Assembly: GCF_025371035.1 (NCBI RefSeq)
Contig: NZ_JANZXB010000002.1
Coordinates: 1-64,000 of the forward strand
Length of the DNA stretch: 64,000 nt
Source: Sphingomonas sp. LC-1
Lineage (GTDB): Bacteria > Pseudomonadota > Alphaproteobacteria > Sphingomonadales > Sphingomonadaceae
Direction: 5' to 3'
In this document: one piece after another, positions 9,028 through 18,202 of the stretch
How positions within the stretch are numbered: the stretch's first letter is position 1
Layout: every line of letters begins with the position of its first letter
Position numbers and translations under genes: made by a program
Notes under the pieces: model-generated
The model's database searches: none
What the model saw: only the letters and a program-made list of their open reading frames with translations
Told to the model about the DNA's origin: nothing

Positions 9028-9415
9028 GTTCGTCGCGGGGAGGAGGCGGGCGCCCCGCTTCCTCTCCAATATGTCCCGCCTATCACAAGCCCGTGCAAGC
9101 GCGGTGCAGGGCCCGTATTCATTCCATCCACGGCCCGACGCGGTACCGATCCCCCCTTGCCGAGCCCGGTCCGCCATGCCCCATTGCTTGGCAACCATCA
9201 TAGGCGCGGCGGGACGATCTTCTTGGGTAAAGGAAAATTTCGGCTCTGCTTCGTCGCTCTGCCGATGATCGCCTGTTCGATCCTGCCGACCCTGTTGTTT
9301 GGCCTATGGCTGGGACAATGCCGGCTTCCACCTGCCGGATTGCACGGCGCATATGGCCTGATCCTATTGACCCGGCCATAGCCAAGTCTGTCCCGGCGCG
9401 CCTAAAAAGGCGTCC
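9028..9415. other. 388-bp gap without a supported gene
   Basis: Only short frames occur. A plus-strand frame near 9265-9381 would give a 38-residue hydrophobic peptide, but there is no Shine-Dalgarno sequence and no family resemblance. No strong palindrome or terminator is seen after DUF3597. It probably holds the promoter of the DUF1345 gene. Confidence 0.4.
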
Positions 9416-10075
9416 ATGACCACCACCCGCTGGCAGCGCCTGAAGACCCATATCGGCGACCGCATCGCGCCGCCGCGCTTCGTGGCCTTCGCGCTGATCC
9501 TCATCCTGTCAGGGGCGCTGCTGATCCCGCCACTGGGGCTGACGCGCGGTATCCTGGCCGGGTTCGATCTGGCCGCGTTCCTGTTCCTGGCGTCGCTGGT
9601 ACCGTTGCTGCGGCAGGGAGAGGCGGCGCGGATGCGGCGGCGGGCGGCGCGAAACGACGCCAATCGCGCGGTCCTGCTGGTCTTTTGCGGCGTGGTGCTG
9701 TTCGTCATCCTCGTCGCCGTCGGCGGCGAATTGCGCGGGCGGAACAGCGTCGTCACCATCGCGCTGGTCGTCGGCACGCTAATCATCGCCTGGTTGTTCT
9801 CGAACATCGTCTATGCGCTGCATTATGCGCATCTCTTCTATAGCGCGGGCGAGAAGGGGGATGTCGGGGGCCTGCAATTTCCCGACACGCCGGAGCCCGA
9901 TTACTGGGATTTCCTCTATTTCTCGGTGACGCTGGGCATGACCTTCCAGACATCGGACGTCTCGATCACCTCGCGCGGCATGCGGCGGGTGGTGACGGGC
10001 CAGTGCCTGGCGGCGTTCATCTTCAACCTCGGCGTGGTCGCCTTCACTGTCAACGTGTTGGGCGGCGGGAGTTAG
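9416..10075 (+). CDS. DUF1345 membrane protein
   Basis: A 219-residue inner-membrane protein with about five hydrophobic helices. Its C-terminal half carries the DUF1345 hallmark: YALHYAHLFY, then PDYWDFLYFSVTLGMTFQTS, then DVSITSRGMRR before the last helix. The conserved FSVTLGMTFQTSD segment faintly resembles the pore region of ion-channel-like proteins, but no function is established. It lies upstream of, and separate from, the M61 peptidase gene. Confidence 0.88.
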   Translation: MTTTRWQRLKTHIGDRIAPPRFVAFALILILSGALLIPPLGLTRGILAGFDLAAFLFLASLVPLLRQGEAARMRRRAARNDANRAVLLVFCGVVLFVILVAVGGELRGRNSVVTIALVVGTLIIAWLFSNIVYALHYAHLFYSAGEKGDVGGLQFPDTPEPDYWDFLYFSVTLGMTFQTSDVSITSRGMRRVVTGQCLAAFIFNLGVVAFTVNVLGGGS

Positions 10076-10177
10076 GCTGCAGGTCGCGCTACCCAGGCGA
10101 CCGCCAAAAGGGTCTGGACGACTGGCCTATCGGGTGCCTAACCTGCCCGCGTCTCTTTTCGCCGCAAAAGGCTATTC

Positions 10178-12103
10178 ATGATCCGTCCCGTGTTTCGCTC
10201 GCTGATCGTCGCGTCCCTGCTTTCGTCCGCCGCCGTCTCGCTGGCCCAGGTTCCCTCGGGCAATTCCGCCCCGGCGGCCCCCCTACCCTTCGTCAACACC
10301 ATCCCCGATGCGGTCGACACCCCCTATCCGGGCACGATCAGGCTGGTGGTCGACGCCACCGATACCGATCGCGGCATCTTCCGCGTGAAGGAAACGATCC
10401 CCGTCGCCAAGGCGGGGCCGATGGCGCTGCTCTTCCCGAAATGGCTGCCCGGCGCGCACAATCCGCGCGGCGAGATCGAAAAGCTGGCAGGCCTGGTCAT
10501 CAAGGCGAATGGCCGCACCCTGCCCTGGACGCGCGATCCGGTCGACGTCTTCGCCTTCCATATCGACGTGCCGGCGGGCGCGAAGCAGCTGGACCTGGAA
10601 TTCCAGTTCCTGTCGGCGACCAAGCCCGATCAGGGCCGCATCGCGGTCACCCCGACGATGATCTCGCTGCAACCCAATTCGGTCAGCCTCTATCCGGCCG
10701 GTTATTACACGCGCCAGATTCCGATCCAGATGACCGCGATCTTCCCGACCGGCTGGACGGCGGCGGGCGCGGTTCCGGCCAAGGCGTCGGGTTCGACCTA
10801 CACCTATGACACGACCAATTACGAGATCCTGGTCGATTCGCCGGTGCTGGCGGGCAAGTACGGCAAGGTCTTCCCGCTGACCCCGCGCGTGAACCTGAAC
10901 GTCTTTGCCGACAATCCCGCCGAACTCGCCGCCAAGCCCGAGCAGATCGCCGCGCATCAGCGGCTGGTGGATCAGGCGGTCAAGGCGTTCGGCGCGCAGC
11001 ATTACGATCATTACGAGTTCCTGCTGTCGATCAGCGACCAGTTGGGCGGCATCGGGCTGGAGCATCACCGCTCGTCCGAAAATGGCGTGACGCCAGGCTA
11101 TTTCACCGAATGGGATTCGGGGCCGGGCCGCCGCAACCTGTTGCCGCACGAATTCACCCATAGCTGGGACGGCAAGTTCCGGCGCGGCGCCGATTTGTGG
11201 ACGCCCGATTTCCGCACCCCGATGCGCAACTCGCTGCTCTGGGTCTATGAGGGGCAGACGCAATTCTGGGGCTATGTGCTCCAGGCGCGCGCGGGGCTGG
11301 TGTCGAAGCAGGATACGCTGGACCAGTACGCCTCGATCCTGGGCATCTACGACACCGCGCCCGCGCGGCAATGGCGCGACCTGCTCGACACCACCAACGA
11401 CCCCATCATCTCGTCGCGCAAGCCCAAGGGCTGGACCAGCTGGCAGCGGTCGGAGGATTATTACAATGAAGGCCTGATGGTCTGGATGGAGGTCGATGCG
11501 ATGCTCCGCCAGAAGTCGAACGGCACCAAGTCGATCGACGACTTCGCCAAGGCGTTCTTCGGTATCCGCAACGGCGACTGGGGCGAGGTGACCTATACGT
11601 TCCAGGATGTCGCCGACACGCTGAACGGCATCGTCCCTTATGACTGGGCGGGCTTCCTGCGCCAGCGCATCACCGAGACGGGCCAGCCCGCGCCGATCAA
11701 CGGCTTTGCGATGAACGGCTATAAGCTGGTCTATACGGCCGAGCCGACCGCGACCTTCAAGCAGGGCGAAAAGGGCAGCACCAATGTCACCTATTCGCTG
11801 GGCATGACGGTGTCGAACGGCGGCGACGTCACCAGTTCAATTTGGGACAGTCCGGCGTTCAAGGCGGGGATCGATGTCGGCACGCAAATCCAGGCGGTGA
11901 ATGGCGAAAGCTATTCGGGTGATCGCCTGAAGGCCGCGATCCTGGCCGCCAAGGATCCGGCCAAGCCGGTCAAGTTGGTGATAAAGAACCAGGATCGCTT
12001 CCGCGAAGTGACGCTCAACTATACCGGCGGGCCGCGTTATCCGCGTCTGCAAAAGGTCGGGACGGGCGAAACCGGGCTCGATCGTTTGCTGACCGCACGC
12101 TGA
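10178..12103 (+). CDS. M61-family metallopeptidase with PDZ domain
   Basis: A 641-residue exported enzyme with a signal peptide ending near SLAQVPSG. An N-terminal beta-rich domain is followed by the gluzincin core, with the zinc motif HEFTH (about residues 323-327) in LLPHEFTHSWDGKFR and the third ligand Glu in WVYEGQTQFWG. A PDZ-like domain comes near the C-terminus (SSIWDSPAFKAGIDVG, then AVNGESYSGDRL). M61 peptidases, such as Sphingomonas glycyl aminopeptidase, cleave N-terminal Gly or Ala in the periplasm. A hairpin follows the stop. Family assignment is firm; the substrate is inferred. Confidence 0.92.
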   Translation: MIRPVFRSLIVASLLSSAAVSLAQVPSGNSAPAAPLPFVNTIPDAVDTPYPGTIRLVVDATDTDRGIFRVKETIPVAKAGPMALLFPKWLPGAHNPRGEIEKLAGLVIKANGRTLPWTRDPVDVFAFHIDVPAGAKQLDLEFQFLSATKPDQGRIAVTPTMISLQPNSVSLYPAGYYTRQIPIQMTAIFPTGWTAAGAVPAKASGSTYTYDTTNYEILVDSPVLAGKYGKVFPLTPRVNLNVFADNPAELAAKPEQIAAHQRLVDQAVKAFGAQHYDHYEFLLSISDQLGGIGLEHHRSSENGVTPGYFTEWDSGPGRRNLLPHEFTHSWDGKFRRGADLWTPDFRTPMRNSLLWVYEGQTQFWGYVLQARAGLVSKQDTLDQYASILGIYDTAPARQWRDLLDTTNDPIISSRKPKGWTSWQRSEDYYNEGLMVWMEVDAMLRQKSNGTKSIDDFAKAFFGIRNGDWGEVTYTFQDVADTLNGIVPYDWAGFLRQRITETGQPAPINGFAMNGYKLVYTAEPTATFKQGEKGSTNVTYSLGMTVSNGGDVTSSIWDSPAFKAGIDVGTQIQAVNGESYSGDRLKAAILAAKDPAKPVKLVIKNQDRFREVTLNYTGGPRYPRLQKVGTGETGLDRLLTAR

Positions 12104-12145
12104 CGTCTTCCTGACGACGGCGTCACCGTCCTCTATCGACACCCT

Positions 12146-12181
12146 ATGGCGGGTTGCGCTATCGCACCCGCCATTGATTTT
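12146..12181 (+). terminator. Probable terminator after M61 peptidase
   Basis: ATGGCGGGT (12146-12154) pairs with ACCCGCCAT (12166-12174), with an inner GCG/CGC stem around a CTAT loop, followed by TGATTTT. The stem is strong but the T-run is short. It lies between the M61 peptidase and ppa. Confidence 0.55.
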
Positions 12182-12224
12182 CCACCGGAACTCTTCCGGT
12201 TCATTGGCAAAGAAAGACCGATCG

Positions 12225-12803
12225 ATGCGTATCGACCTCATTCCCGTCGGCAAGAGCCCGCCCGACGACATCAATGTCGTGATCGAAGTGCCGACCGGCG
12301 GCGAGCCCGTGAAATATGAATTCGACAAGGCGTCGGGCGCGCTGTTCGTCGACCGCATCCTGCACACGCCGATGCGCTATCCGGCCAATTACGGTTTCGT
12401 GCCGCACACGCTGAGCCCCGATGGCGATCCGCTCGACGCGCTGGTCGTGTCGCGCACGCCGTTCATCCCGGGCTGCGTCGTCCGCGCGCGTCCGATCGCG
12501 GTGCTCAACCTCGAAGACGAAGCCGGCGGCGACGAGAAGCTGGTCTGCGTGCCGGTCGACTCGACCTTCCCTTATTATTCCAATGTCGGCGGTCGCGACG
12601 ACCTTCCCGAGATCGTGTTCCAGCAGATCGAGCACTTCTTCACCCATTACAAGGACCTGGAGAAGAAGAAGTGGGTGCGCATCGGCACCTGGGGCGACCG
12701 TGACGAAGCCCGGCGCATCGTCGTCGAGGCGATCGATCGCTATGACGACGCCAAGGCGAAGGGCGAAGAGCCCCATGATCACGACGTGCCCGGCCGCGAA
12801 TAA
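12225..12803 (+). CDS. ppa: Inorganic pyrophosphatase
   Basis: A family I soluble pyrophosphatase that hydrolyses PPi to phosphate, pulling biosynthetic reactions forward. The 192-residue protein shows KYEFDKASGALFVDRIL, then YPANYGFVPHTLSPDGDPLD with the metal-binding acidic cluster, and the C-terminal HYKDLEKKKWVRIGTWGDRD segment. The frame extends to 12174, but the family N-terminus begins at MRIDLIPVGKSPPDD, and AAAGAAAGACC precedes that ATG. A tail of about 15 residues (EEPHDHDVPGRE) is His/Asp-rich beyond the usual family end. A strong terminator follows. Confidence 0.95.
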   Translation: MRIDLIPVGKSPPDDINVVIEVPTGGEPVKYEFDKASGALFVDRILHTPMRYPANYGFVPHTLSPDGDPLDALVVSRTPFIPGCVVRARPIAVLNLEDEAGGDEKLVCVPVDSTFPYYSNVGGRDDLPEIVFQQIEHFFTHYKDLEKKKWVRIGTWGDRDEARRIVVEAIDRYDDAKAKGEEPHDHDVPGRE

Positions 12804-12825
12804 GCACCGGCTCTCAGGTCCATGA

Positions 12826-12863
12826 AAAAGCCCCGGTGCGAAAGCGCCGGGGCGTTTTTTTTT
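12826..12863 (+). terminator. Intrinsic terminator after ppa
   Basis: GCCCCGG (12830-12836) and CCGGGGC (12847-12853) form a GC stem followed by nine Ts (GTTTTTTTTTG). It is preceded by GAAAAA, so it may also act on the convergent GNAT gene. Confidence 0.92.
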
Positions 12864-12931
12864 GCGCCTCTCACGCGGAACGGAGCGGGGAGTAGCTCGC
12901 TGCGGCATGGATAGGCGAAGCCAGCTTCGGC

Positions 12932-13411
12932 CTAGCGCCCAGCCAGTCGCTCCAGCGCCTCGCCGGAAACTCGCTGGACGGTCCATTCGTCCATCGCCTG
13001 TGCACCCATCGCGCGATAGAATTCCACGGCGGGCATGTTCCAGTCGAGCACCGACCATTCGAACCGAGCCCAGCCCCGGTCGCGCGCGATCCCGGCCAGA
13101 TGGACCAGCAACGCCTTGCCGACGCCCGCTCCGCGCGCCGCCGGGGTGACGTAGAGGTCCTCCAGATAAAGCCCCTGCCGCCCGGTCCAGGTCGAGAAAT
13201 TGGCGAAGAACAGCGCGAAGCCGACCGGTTCGCCGTCGCGCTCGGCGATCACCGCCTCCGCCGCCGGTCGCTCGCCGAACAAAGCCGCCGCCAGCATCGG
13301 CTCGGTCGCAACGACCGCGTCGGGCTCGCGCTCGAACGCGGCGAGTTCGCGAACGAAGCCCAATATGGTCGCGCTATCGGTGCGTTCCGCCGCCCGGATG
13401 GTGATGCTCAT
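12932..13411 (-). CDS. GNAT family N-acetyltransferase
   Basis: A 159-residue acyl-CoA-dependent acetyltransferase. The core shows EPVGFALFFANFSTWTGRQG then LYLEDLYVTPAARGAGVGKA: strand 4 followed by the acetyl-CoA pyrophosphate loop (R-G-x-G-x-G), and RFEWSVLDWNMPAVEFYRAMGA. This arrangement resembles diamine (spermidine/thialysine) acetyltransferases such as SSAT, but the acceptor is not certain. The start is the ATG at 13411 (MSITIRAAERTDS), which overlaps the end of the upstream EamA transporter gene by four bases, so the two are probably co-translated. Confidence 0.88.
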   Translation of the reverse strand: MSITIRAAERTDSATILGFVRELAAFEREPDAVVATEPMLAAALFGERPAAEAVIAERDGEPVGFALFFANFSTWTGRQGLYLEDLYVTPAARGAGVGKALLVHLAGIARDRGWARFEWSVLDWNMPAVEFYRAMGAQAMDEWTVQRVSGEALERLAGR

Positions 13412-14310
13412 AATCCCGCCTCGCTCTGGGGTGCCAATTTGATTTCCGACCCCGGCCGCACCGCGACGACGCACCCCGCGATGATCAGCACCGCCCCGAC
13501 CAGCGTGAACGGCGACACATGTTCCCCAAACACCATATAGCCCAGGCATGCAGACCAGACGAAGGCGGTATATTCCACCGGCGCCAGGATCTGCGCTTCC
13601 GCCCGCGCATAGGCCCAAGCGATCAGCAGCGCCGACAGGCTGCCCAGCGCGGCGGCAATGACGATGGCGGGCCACTGCCCCATGGCAGGCCAGCCGGAGG
13701 CGAAGGGCGCCGCAGGAGTCATCAGCACGGCGATCACCAGCATGGTGAACAACGCCACCTCCGCCGGTCCCGCGACCTGTGCCTGCCGCCGCAGCAACAC
13801 CAGGCTGACCGCATAGAGGATCGAGGCGGCGAAGATGGCCAGCGACCCCAGCACCACCTGGGTCGAGGCCTGCGCCTGCACCTCGCCTCCCGCGATCACC
13901 AGCACCCCCGTCGCCGCGATCACCGAACCCCAGATCGCGGCGCGCCTGATCCGCTCGCCCAGCGCGACCGCCGCCAGGAACAATGCGATCAGGGGAGCCA
14001 GAAAGGTCAGCGCGACGCTTTGCGCCATCGGCACCCGCGCCAGCCCCCAGAAGAACAAGAGAACCGACGCGCCCCCGGCCGCGCCGCGCGCCATATGAAG
14101 TTTCAGCGCGGCACGCCCCGGCCAGCGCCCGCCGCGCCCCAGGAACAGGATCCCGGTGATCGCCACCCCGACCCAAGACCGCCACAACACCGCGCTATAG
14201 GCGCCGCTGTCGATCGACAGTTGCTTCATCAGTGTGTCCATCACCGAATAGACGGCGATGCCCAGGGCGGCCGCGCCAAAGGCGATGACGGGGGAGGTCC
14301 GAGCACTCAT
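13408..14310 (-). CDS. EamA/DMT superfamily permease
   Basis: A 300-residue inner-membrane protein with about ten helices in two EamA repeats. The second repeat ends in the typical EYTAFVWSACLGYMVFGEHV segment. DMT permeases export or import small metabolites such as amino acids, purine-related compounds or drugs. The frame is open to 14484, but MSARTSPVIAFGAAALG at 14310 starts directly before the first helix and fits the family. Its stop overlaps the GNAT start, suggesting an acetyltransferase/transporter pair acting on related amines or drugs; that link is inference. Confidence 0.85.
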   Translation of the reverse strand: MSARTSPVIAFGAAALGIAVYSVMDTLMKQLSIDSGAYSAVLWRSWVGVAITGILFLGRGGRWPGRAALKLHMARGAAGGASVLLFFWGLARVPMAQSVALTFLAPLIALFLAAVALGERIRRAAIWGSVIAATGVLVIAGGEVQAQASTQVVLGSLAIFAASILYAVSLVLLRRQAQVAGPAEVALFTMLVIAVLMTPAAPFASGWPAMGQWPAIVIAAALGSLSALLIAWAYARAEAQILAPVEYTAFVWSACLGYMVFGEHVSPFTLVGAVLIIAGCVVAVRPGSEIKLAPQSEAGL

Positions 14311-14462
14311 CCCCCACGCGTTACCGGTGCGCAACGGCAAAGGCGAGAGCGCCCTTCCCTGGTCAGCAGGGTCGGGATCGGGCCATCGTCGAAGCCGCCT
14401 CGGGATTAAATCGCTTGCCGCATCCGTTCGCCCTTTAAAACCGGCACCAGGGGACAAAGGGT

Positions 14463-15236
14463 ATGAAGACGGCTCTGATCGCAAGCGCGGCGACGATCAT
14501 GTTGGCGGCAGCACCGGCGGGGGCACAGGTCACCGCATCGGTGGGGGCGGACTATGCGGCGGGCAAATATGGCACCGGCCAGCTGGTACGCAGCGCCAGT
14601 TCCACCGCGTCCCTGCGGGCCAGGCGCAAGCGGGTGACCGTCTTTGCCGCGCTGCCGGTGGTACAGGTCGATGCGCCGGGCAATGTCGTCGCACCGGGCG
14701 GGCCGCTGGGCCTGCCGATCTTCACCGACCCCACCCGACCCGCCACCCGCGTCCGGCGCAGTGGGTTGGGCGATGCGGTGGTCGGCGCGTCGGTCCAACT
14801 GGTCGAGCCACGTCCGCATCACCTCGCCCTCGCTCTGACCGGCAGCGCCAAGCTGCCCACCGCCTCGGCCGCGCGCGGGCTCGGCACGGGCAAGGCGGAT
14901 TATTCGGTGGCGGCGGAAGCGGCGGTGCCGGGAAAGGTCACCCCCTTCGCCGCCGTCGGCCACAGCTTTGTCGGACAGCCCGACGGCTATGCCTTGCGTG
15001 ACGTCACCAGCGCTCGCGGCGGCGTTGCCCTGCGCGTCGGCAAGGCCAGCGAGGTCAGCGTCTCGTACAATTACGCGTCACGGGTCAGCGACCAGATCAC
15101 CGACCGGCAGGAGGTCGGCGCGGGGCTCGACACGGCGCTGTCGCAACGCCTGTCGCTGGGCGTCCAGGGCAGCGCGGGGGTCAGTCGCGGTGCGCCCGAT
15201 GCGGCCGCGGGCGTTCGGCTGGGGCTCCGGCTGTAA
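14463..15236 (+). CDS. Exported beta-barrel-like protein, unknown
   Basis: A 257-residue protein with a clear signal peptide (MKTALIASAATIMLAAAPAGAQ). The mature part is rich in alternating hydrophobic/polar strands, as in KRVTVFAALPVVQVD, LALALTGSAKLPTA, SEVSVSYNYASRVSDQITDR, and it ends in GVRLGLRL. That resembles transporter-type outer-membrane barrels such as the MetA-pathway-of-phenol-degradation fold. I do not recognise a specific family. It lies divergent from the DMT permease and convergent with the NUDIX gene. Confidence 0.65.
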   Translation: MKTALIASAATIMLAAAPAGAQVTASVGADYAAGKYGTGQLVRSASSTASLRARRKRVTVFAALPVVQVDAPGNVVAPGGPLGLPIFTDPTRPATRVRRSGLGDAVVGASVQLVEPRPHHLALALTGSAKLPTASAARGLGTGKADYSVAAEAAVPGKVTPFAAVGHSFVGQPDGYALRDVTSARGGVALRVGKASEVSVSYNYASRVSDQITDRQEVGAGLDTALSQRLSLGVQGSAGVSRGAPDAAAGVRLGLRL

Positions 15237-15264
15237 TTGCGATCCCACACCGGCGGAAAGGGCT

Positions 15265-15663
15265 TCAGCAACCCTGCCGATGTCGTGGCAGGATATGGTC
15301 GCGGGTCAACGGGGCGAGTGGCAGGGCGTCGGCCTCAGCCGGATCCACCCACAAGGCCTCGGCGATCTCGGCCGCCGGCACCGGATCGTGATCGGTACAC
15401 AGATGGAAGACGTGCGCATCGACCCGGTGGTCGGGCTCATTGACCGCCGGTGCCGAAAATCGTCCCAGCGGCCGGAATTCGGAAGGAGCGACGATCAGCC
15501 CGATCTCTTCGTTCAGTTCGCGGGCCAGCGCGGCGGCGGGTTCCTCGCCCGGTTCGATCTTGCCGCCCGCCTGCATGAAGAAGCGGCTGCTGGCCTTGCG
15601 GACCAGCAGCACGTGTCCCGCTCGATCCTCGATCAGGGCGGCGGCAATGTGGATGACGGTCAT
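15265..15663 (-). CDS. NUDIX hydrolase
   Basis: A 132-residue pyrophosphohydrolase. The NUDIX box reads GGKIEPGEEPAAALARELNE and continues EIGL (about residues 35-58), matching G-x5-E-x7-R-E-U-x-E-E-x-G-U, with Mg-binding glutamates. Substrates of this family are nucleoside diphosphates linked to another moiety, including oxidised dNTPs; the substrate here is not determinable. The start is taken at 15663 (MTVIHIAAALIED), where the domain begins, rather than at the upstream codon at 15699. It lies downstream of ispG on the same strand with a 66-bp gap. Confidence 0.88.
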   Translation of the reverse strand: MTVIHIAAALIEDRAGHVLLVRKASSRFFMQAGGKIEPGEEPAAALARELNEEIGLIVAPSEFRPLGRFSAPAVNEPDHRVDAHVFHLCTDHDPVPAAEIAEALWVDPAEADALPLAPLTRDHILPRHRQGC

Positions 15664-15729
15664 GACGGTACCGTAACGGCGCGCCGTTCCCACCCGCAAG
15701 GGACATCCTCGCTCGCGGGCTGGAACAGG

Positions 15730-16857
15730 CTACTCCGCCGCGATCGCCGCCTTGGCGACGTCGGCGGCTTCCAGTTCGGCGGCCTTGGCCTCGACCAGCT
15801 TGACGATATGGTCGACCATGTCGGCATCCTCGACCGTGTGGTCGGTCAGGCCGGACAGATAGACCATGTGCTTGCCGTTACCGCCGCCGGTCACGCCGAT
15901 ATCGGTCTCGCGCGCTTCGCCCGGACCGTTGACGACGCAGCCCAGTACCGACAGCGACATGGGCGTGCGGATATGCTGCAGCCGTTCCTCCAGCACCTGC
16001 ACGGTGCGGATCACGTCGAAACCCTGCCGCGCGCAGGACGGACAGGACACGACGCGCACGCCGCGATTGCGGATGCCCAGCGCCTTCAGGATTTCGAAGC
16101 CGACGCGCACCTCTTCCTCGGGCTCGGCCGAGAGCGAGACGCGGATCGTGTCGCCGATGCCGAACCATAGCAGCGAGCCGATGCCGATCGAGGACTTGAC
16201 CGTTCCGCCGATCAGCCCGCCCGCCTCGGTGATGCCCAGATGCAGCGGGCAGTCGGTCGCCTCGGCCAGCCCCTGATAGGCGGCCACCGCCAGGAAGACG
16301 TCGGACGCCTTCACCGCGACCTTATATTCGTGGAAGTCGTGGTCCTGGAGCAGCTTGATGTGATCGAGCGCCGATTCGACCAAAGCCTCGGGACAGGGCT
16401 CGCCATATTTTTCGAGCAGGTCCTTTTCCAGCGACCCGGCATTGACCCCAATTCGGATCGCACAGCCATTGGCCTTGGCGGCGCGCACCACCTCGGCGAC
16501 GCGCTCGGACGATCCGATATTGCCCGGATTGATGCGCAGACAGGCCGCGCCCGCATCGGCCGCTTCCAGCGCGCGCTTATAGTGGAAATGGATGTCCGCG
16601 ACGATCGGCACCCGCGCCGCCTTGGTGATCTTGGCCAGCGCGGCGGTCGAATCGGTGTCGGGGCAGGAGACGCGGATGATGTCCGCCCCCGCCTCTTCGC
16701 AGCGCCGGATCTGGTTGATCGTGGCGACCGGATCGCTGGTCGGGGTGTTGGTCATGGTCTGCACGGTGACGGGGGCGTCGCCACCCACGGGCACGTTGCC
16801 CACCATGATCTGACGGCTTTGGCGGCGGACGATGTCGCGCCAGGGACGAATGGACAT
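15730..16857 (-). CDS. ispG: HMBPP synthase (MEP isoprenoid pathway)
   Basis: IspG (GcpE) converts 2-C-methylerythritol 2,4-cyclodiphosphate to hydroxymethylbutenyl diphosphate using a [4Fe-4S] cluster, the sixth step of non-mevalonate isoprenoid synthesis. The 375-residue protein has the TIM-barrel N-terminus ([12 protein letters not shown]). Cluster ligands are in [12 protein letters not shown] (about residues 270-281) and [20 protein letters not shown] (about 305-324). The start ATG at 16857 is at the expected position. It is likely co-transcribed with the NUDIX gene. Confidence 0.96.
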   Translation of the reverse strand: MSIRPWRDIVRRQSRQIMVGNVPVGGDAPVTVQTMTNTPTSDPVATINQIRRCEEAGADIIRVSCPDTDSTAALAKITKAARVPIVADIHFHYKRALEAADAGAACLRINPGNIGSSERVAEVVRAAKANGCAIRIGVNAGSLEKDLLEKYGEPCPEALVESALDHIKLLQDHDFHEYKVAVKASDVFLAVAAYQGLAEATDCPLHLGITEAGGLIGGTVKSSIGIGSLLWFGIGDTIRVSLSAEPEEEVRVGFEILKALGIRNRGVRVVSCPSCARQGFDVIRTVQVLEERLQHIRTPMSLSVLGCVVNGPGEARETDIGVTGGGNGKHMVYLSGLTDHTVEDADMVDHIVKLVEAKAAELEAADVAKAAIAAE

Positions 16858-16933
16858 GGGCCCTTATATACGCGCTGCGAGTTGCGGTTCAAAGTCAGTG
16901 CTGTACCAGACCTCCCAAAATGACCACGACCCC

Positions 16934-18085
16934 ATGACCGCCGCCGCCCCCATCCCCCGCCATTACGGCCTAGACTGGTTGCGCGTCGGCGCCTTCGCCA
17001 TCCTGATCCTCTATCATATCGGCATGGTGTTCGTGCCCTGGGGGTTCCATGTGCAGCTCGCCCGGCTGCCCTGGGTCGCGATTCCGATGCTGGCGAGCAA
17101 TCCGTGGCGGCTGATGCTGTTGTTCGTCGTTTCGGGTTATGCCACCCGCGCGCTGGCGGTGCGGCATCCGACGATCCTCAGCTTCGTGCGGGGGCGAAGC
17201 CTGCGCCTTCTCGTTCCGCTGCTGTTCGGCATCGTGGTGCTGGTGCCGCCGCAAATCTGGGCGGAGCTGGCGAGCAAATATAGCTATCCGGGCTCCTACG
17301 CGACCTTCTGGCTGCACGATTGGCTGGGCTTTCGGGCGATCGGCGGCGTGGTGCCGACACCTGCCTGGAATCATCTGTGGTTCGTCGGCTATCTCTGGGT
17401 CTATACCATGGCGGTGGCGGCGATGCTGGCGCTGGGCCGTCCCTTTGCGGTGGCGGCGCAGCGCCTGTTCGACCGCGTGTTCGGCGGATGGGGCGGCGCG
17501 GTGCTGCCGCTGGTATGGCTGATGCTGGTCGATATTCGCTTCTTCCCCGGCCAGTCGGAGACGCATGCCCTGCTCGGCGACTGGCTGGCCCATGCCATCT
17601 ATTTTCCCGCATTGCTGTTCGGATTGAGCATGGCGGGGTCGGAGCGGGTGTTGGACAGCTTCCGGCGCGGCTGGGCGGTGGCGGGCCTGATCGCGCTTGC
17701 CAGCTATGGCGTGGCGGCGGGGCTGGAATGGCGCTGGCCCGGTCTGGCGGGGGCGCCGCCGGGCTTCGGCATCGTCTTCGCGGGCGCGCGGGCGGTGCAG
17801 GGCTGGATGGCGGTCGTCGCGCTGATCGGCATCGCCGAGCGATTCTGGAACCGCGATCACCCGTGGCGGCGGACGCTGACCGAGGCAGTCTTCCCTTTCT
17901 ATCTGATCCACCAGACGATCATCATCCTCGTCGCCTTCTATCTGCGGCGGGCCGGGCTGCCGCTATGGCTGGACGCGCTGGTGCTGATCGCCGCGACCGT
18001 GGCGGGATGCTGGGCCTTTTACCGGATCGGACGCGAGGTGCGCTGGCTTCGTCCGTTGATCGGCCTACGGCCTAGGGTCCGTTGA
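16934..18085 (+). CDS. Acyltransferase 3 family membrane protein
   Basis: A 383-residue protein with about ten membrane helices, beginning MTAAAPIPRHYGLDWLRVGA then FAILILYHIGMVFVPWGFHV. The N-terminal LDWLR plus YH pattern, and a middle helix ending NHLWFVGYLWVYTM, are typical of acyltransferase-3/OpgC-like enzymes that O-acylate periplasmic glucans or other surface sugars. The in-frame codon at 16832 lies over the ispG start and is not needed. The 3' end is unusual: a 26-bp tandem duplication spans the stop codon. The acyl acceptor is unknown. Confidence 0.85.
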   Translation: MTAAAPIPRHYGLDWLRVGAFAILILYHIGMVFVPWGFHVQLARLPWVAIPMLASNPWRLMLLFVVSGYATRALAVRHPTILSFVRGRSLRLLVPLLFGIVVLVPPQIWAELASKYSYPGSYATFWLHDWLGFRAIGGVVPTPAWNHLWFVGYLWVYTMAVAAMLALGRPFAVAAQRLFDRVFGGWGGAVLPLVWLMLVDIRFFPGQSETHALLGDWLAHAIYFPALLFGLSMAGSERVLDSFRRGWAVAGLIALASYGVAAGLEWRWPGLAGAPPGFGIVFAGARAVQGWMAVVALIGIAERFWNRDHPWRRTLTEAVFPFYLIHQTIIILVAFYLRRAGLPLWLDALVLIAATVAGCWAFYRIGREVRWLRPLIGLRPRVR

Positions 18086-18102
18086 TCGGCCTACGGCCCA
18101 GG
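18051..18102. repeat. 26-bp tandem duplication at a stop codon
   Basis: Copy one is 18051-18076 and copy two 18077-18102, each GTCCGTTGATCGGCCTACGG plus CCYAGG, differing at one base. Because 26 is not a multiple of three, the second copy is read in another frame and its GTTGA gives the acyltransferase stop. With a single copy, the frame would stay open for over 250 codons into the next gene. Confidence 0.85.
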
Positions 18103-18202
18103 GCCCGCTGGTCGATCTGGGGCCGGTGGGGGATGGCAGGAAAGCCGCGATCTGATAGGGGCGCGGCGCAATTTCCCCCTTTGGCTTATCGGAGTTTCGT
18201 CC

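Noticed and set aside
9265-9381. Possible 38-residue hydrophobic peptide in the 9028-9415 gap
   Set aside because: There is no ribosome-binding site, no family resemblance, and the frame upstream has poor coding character.
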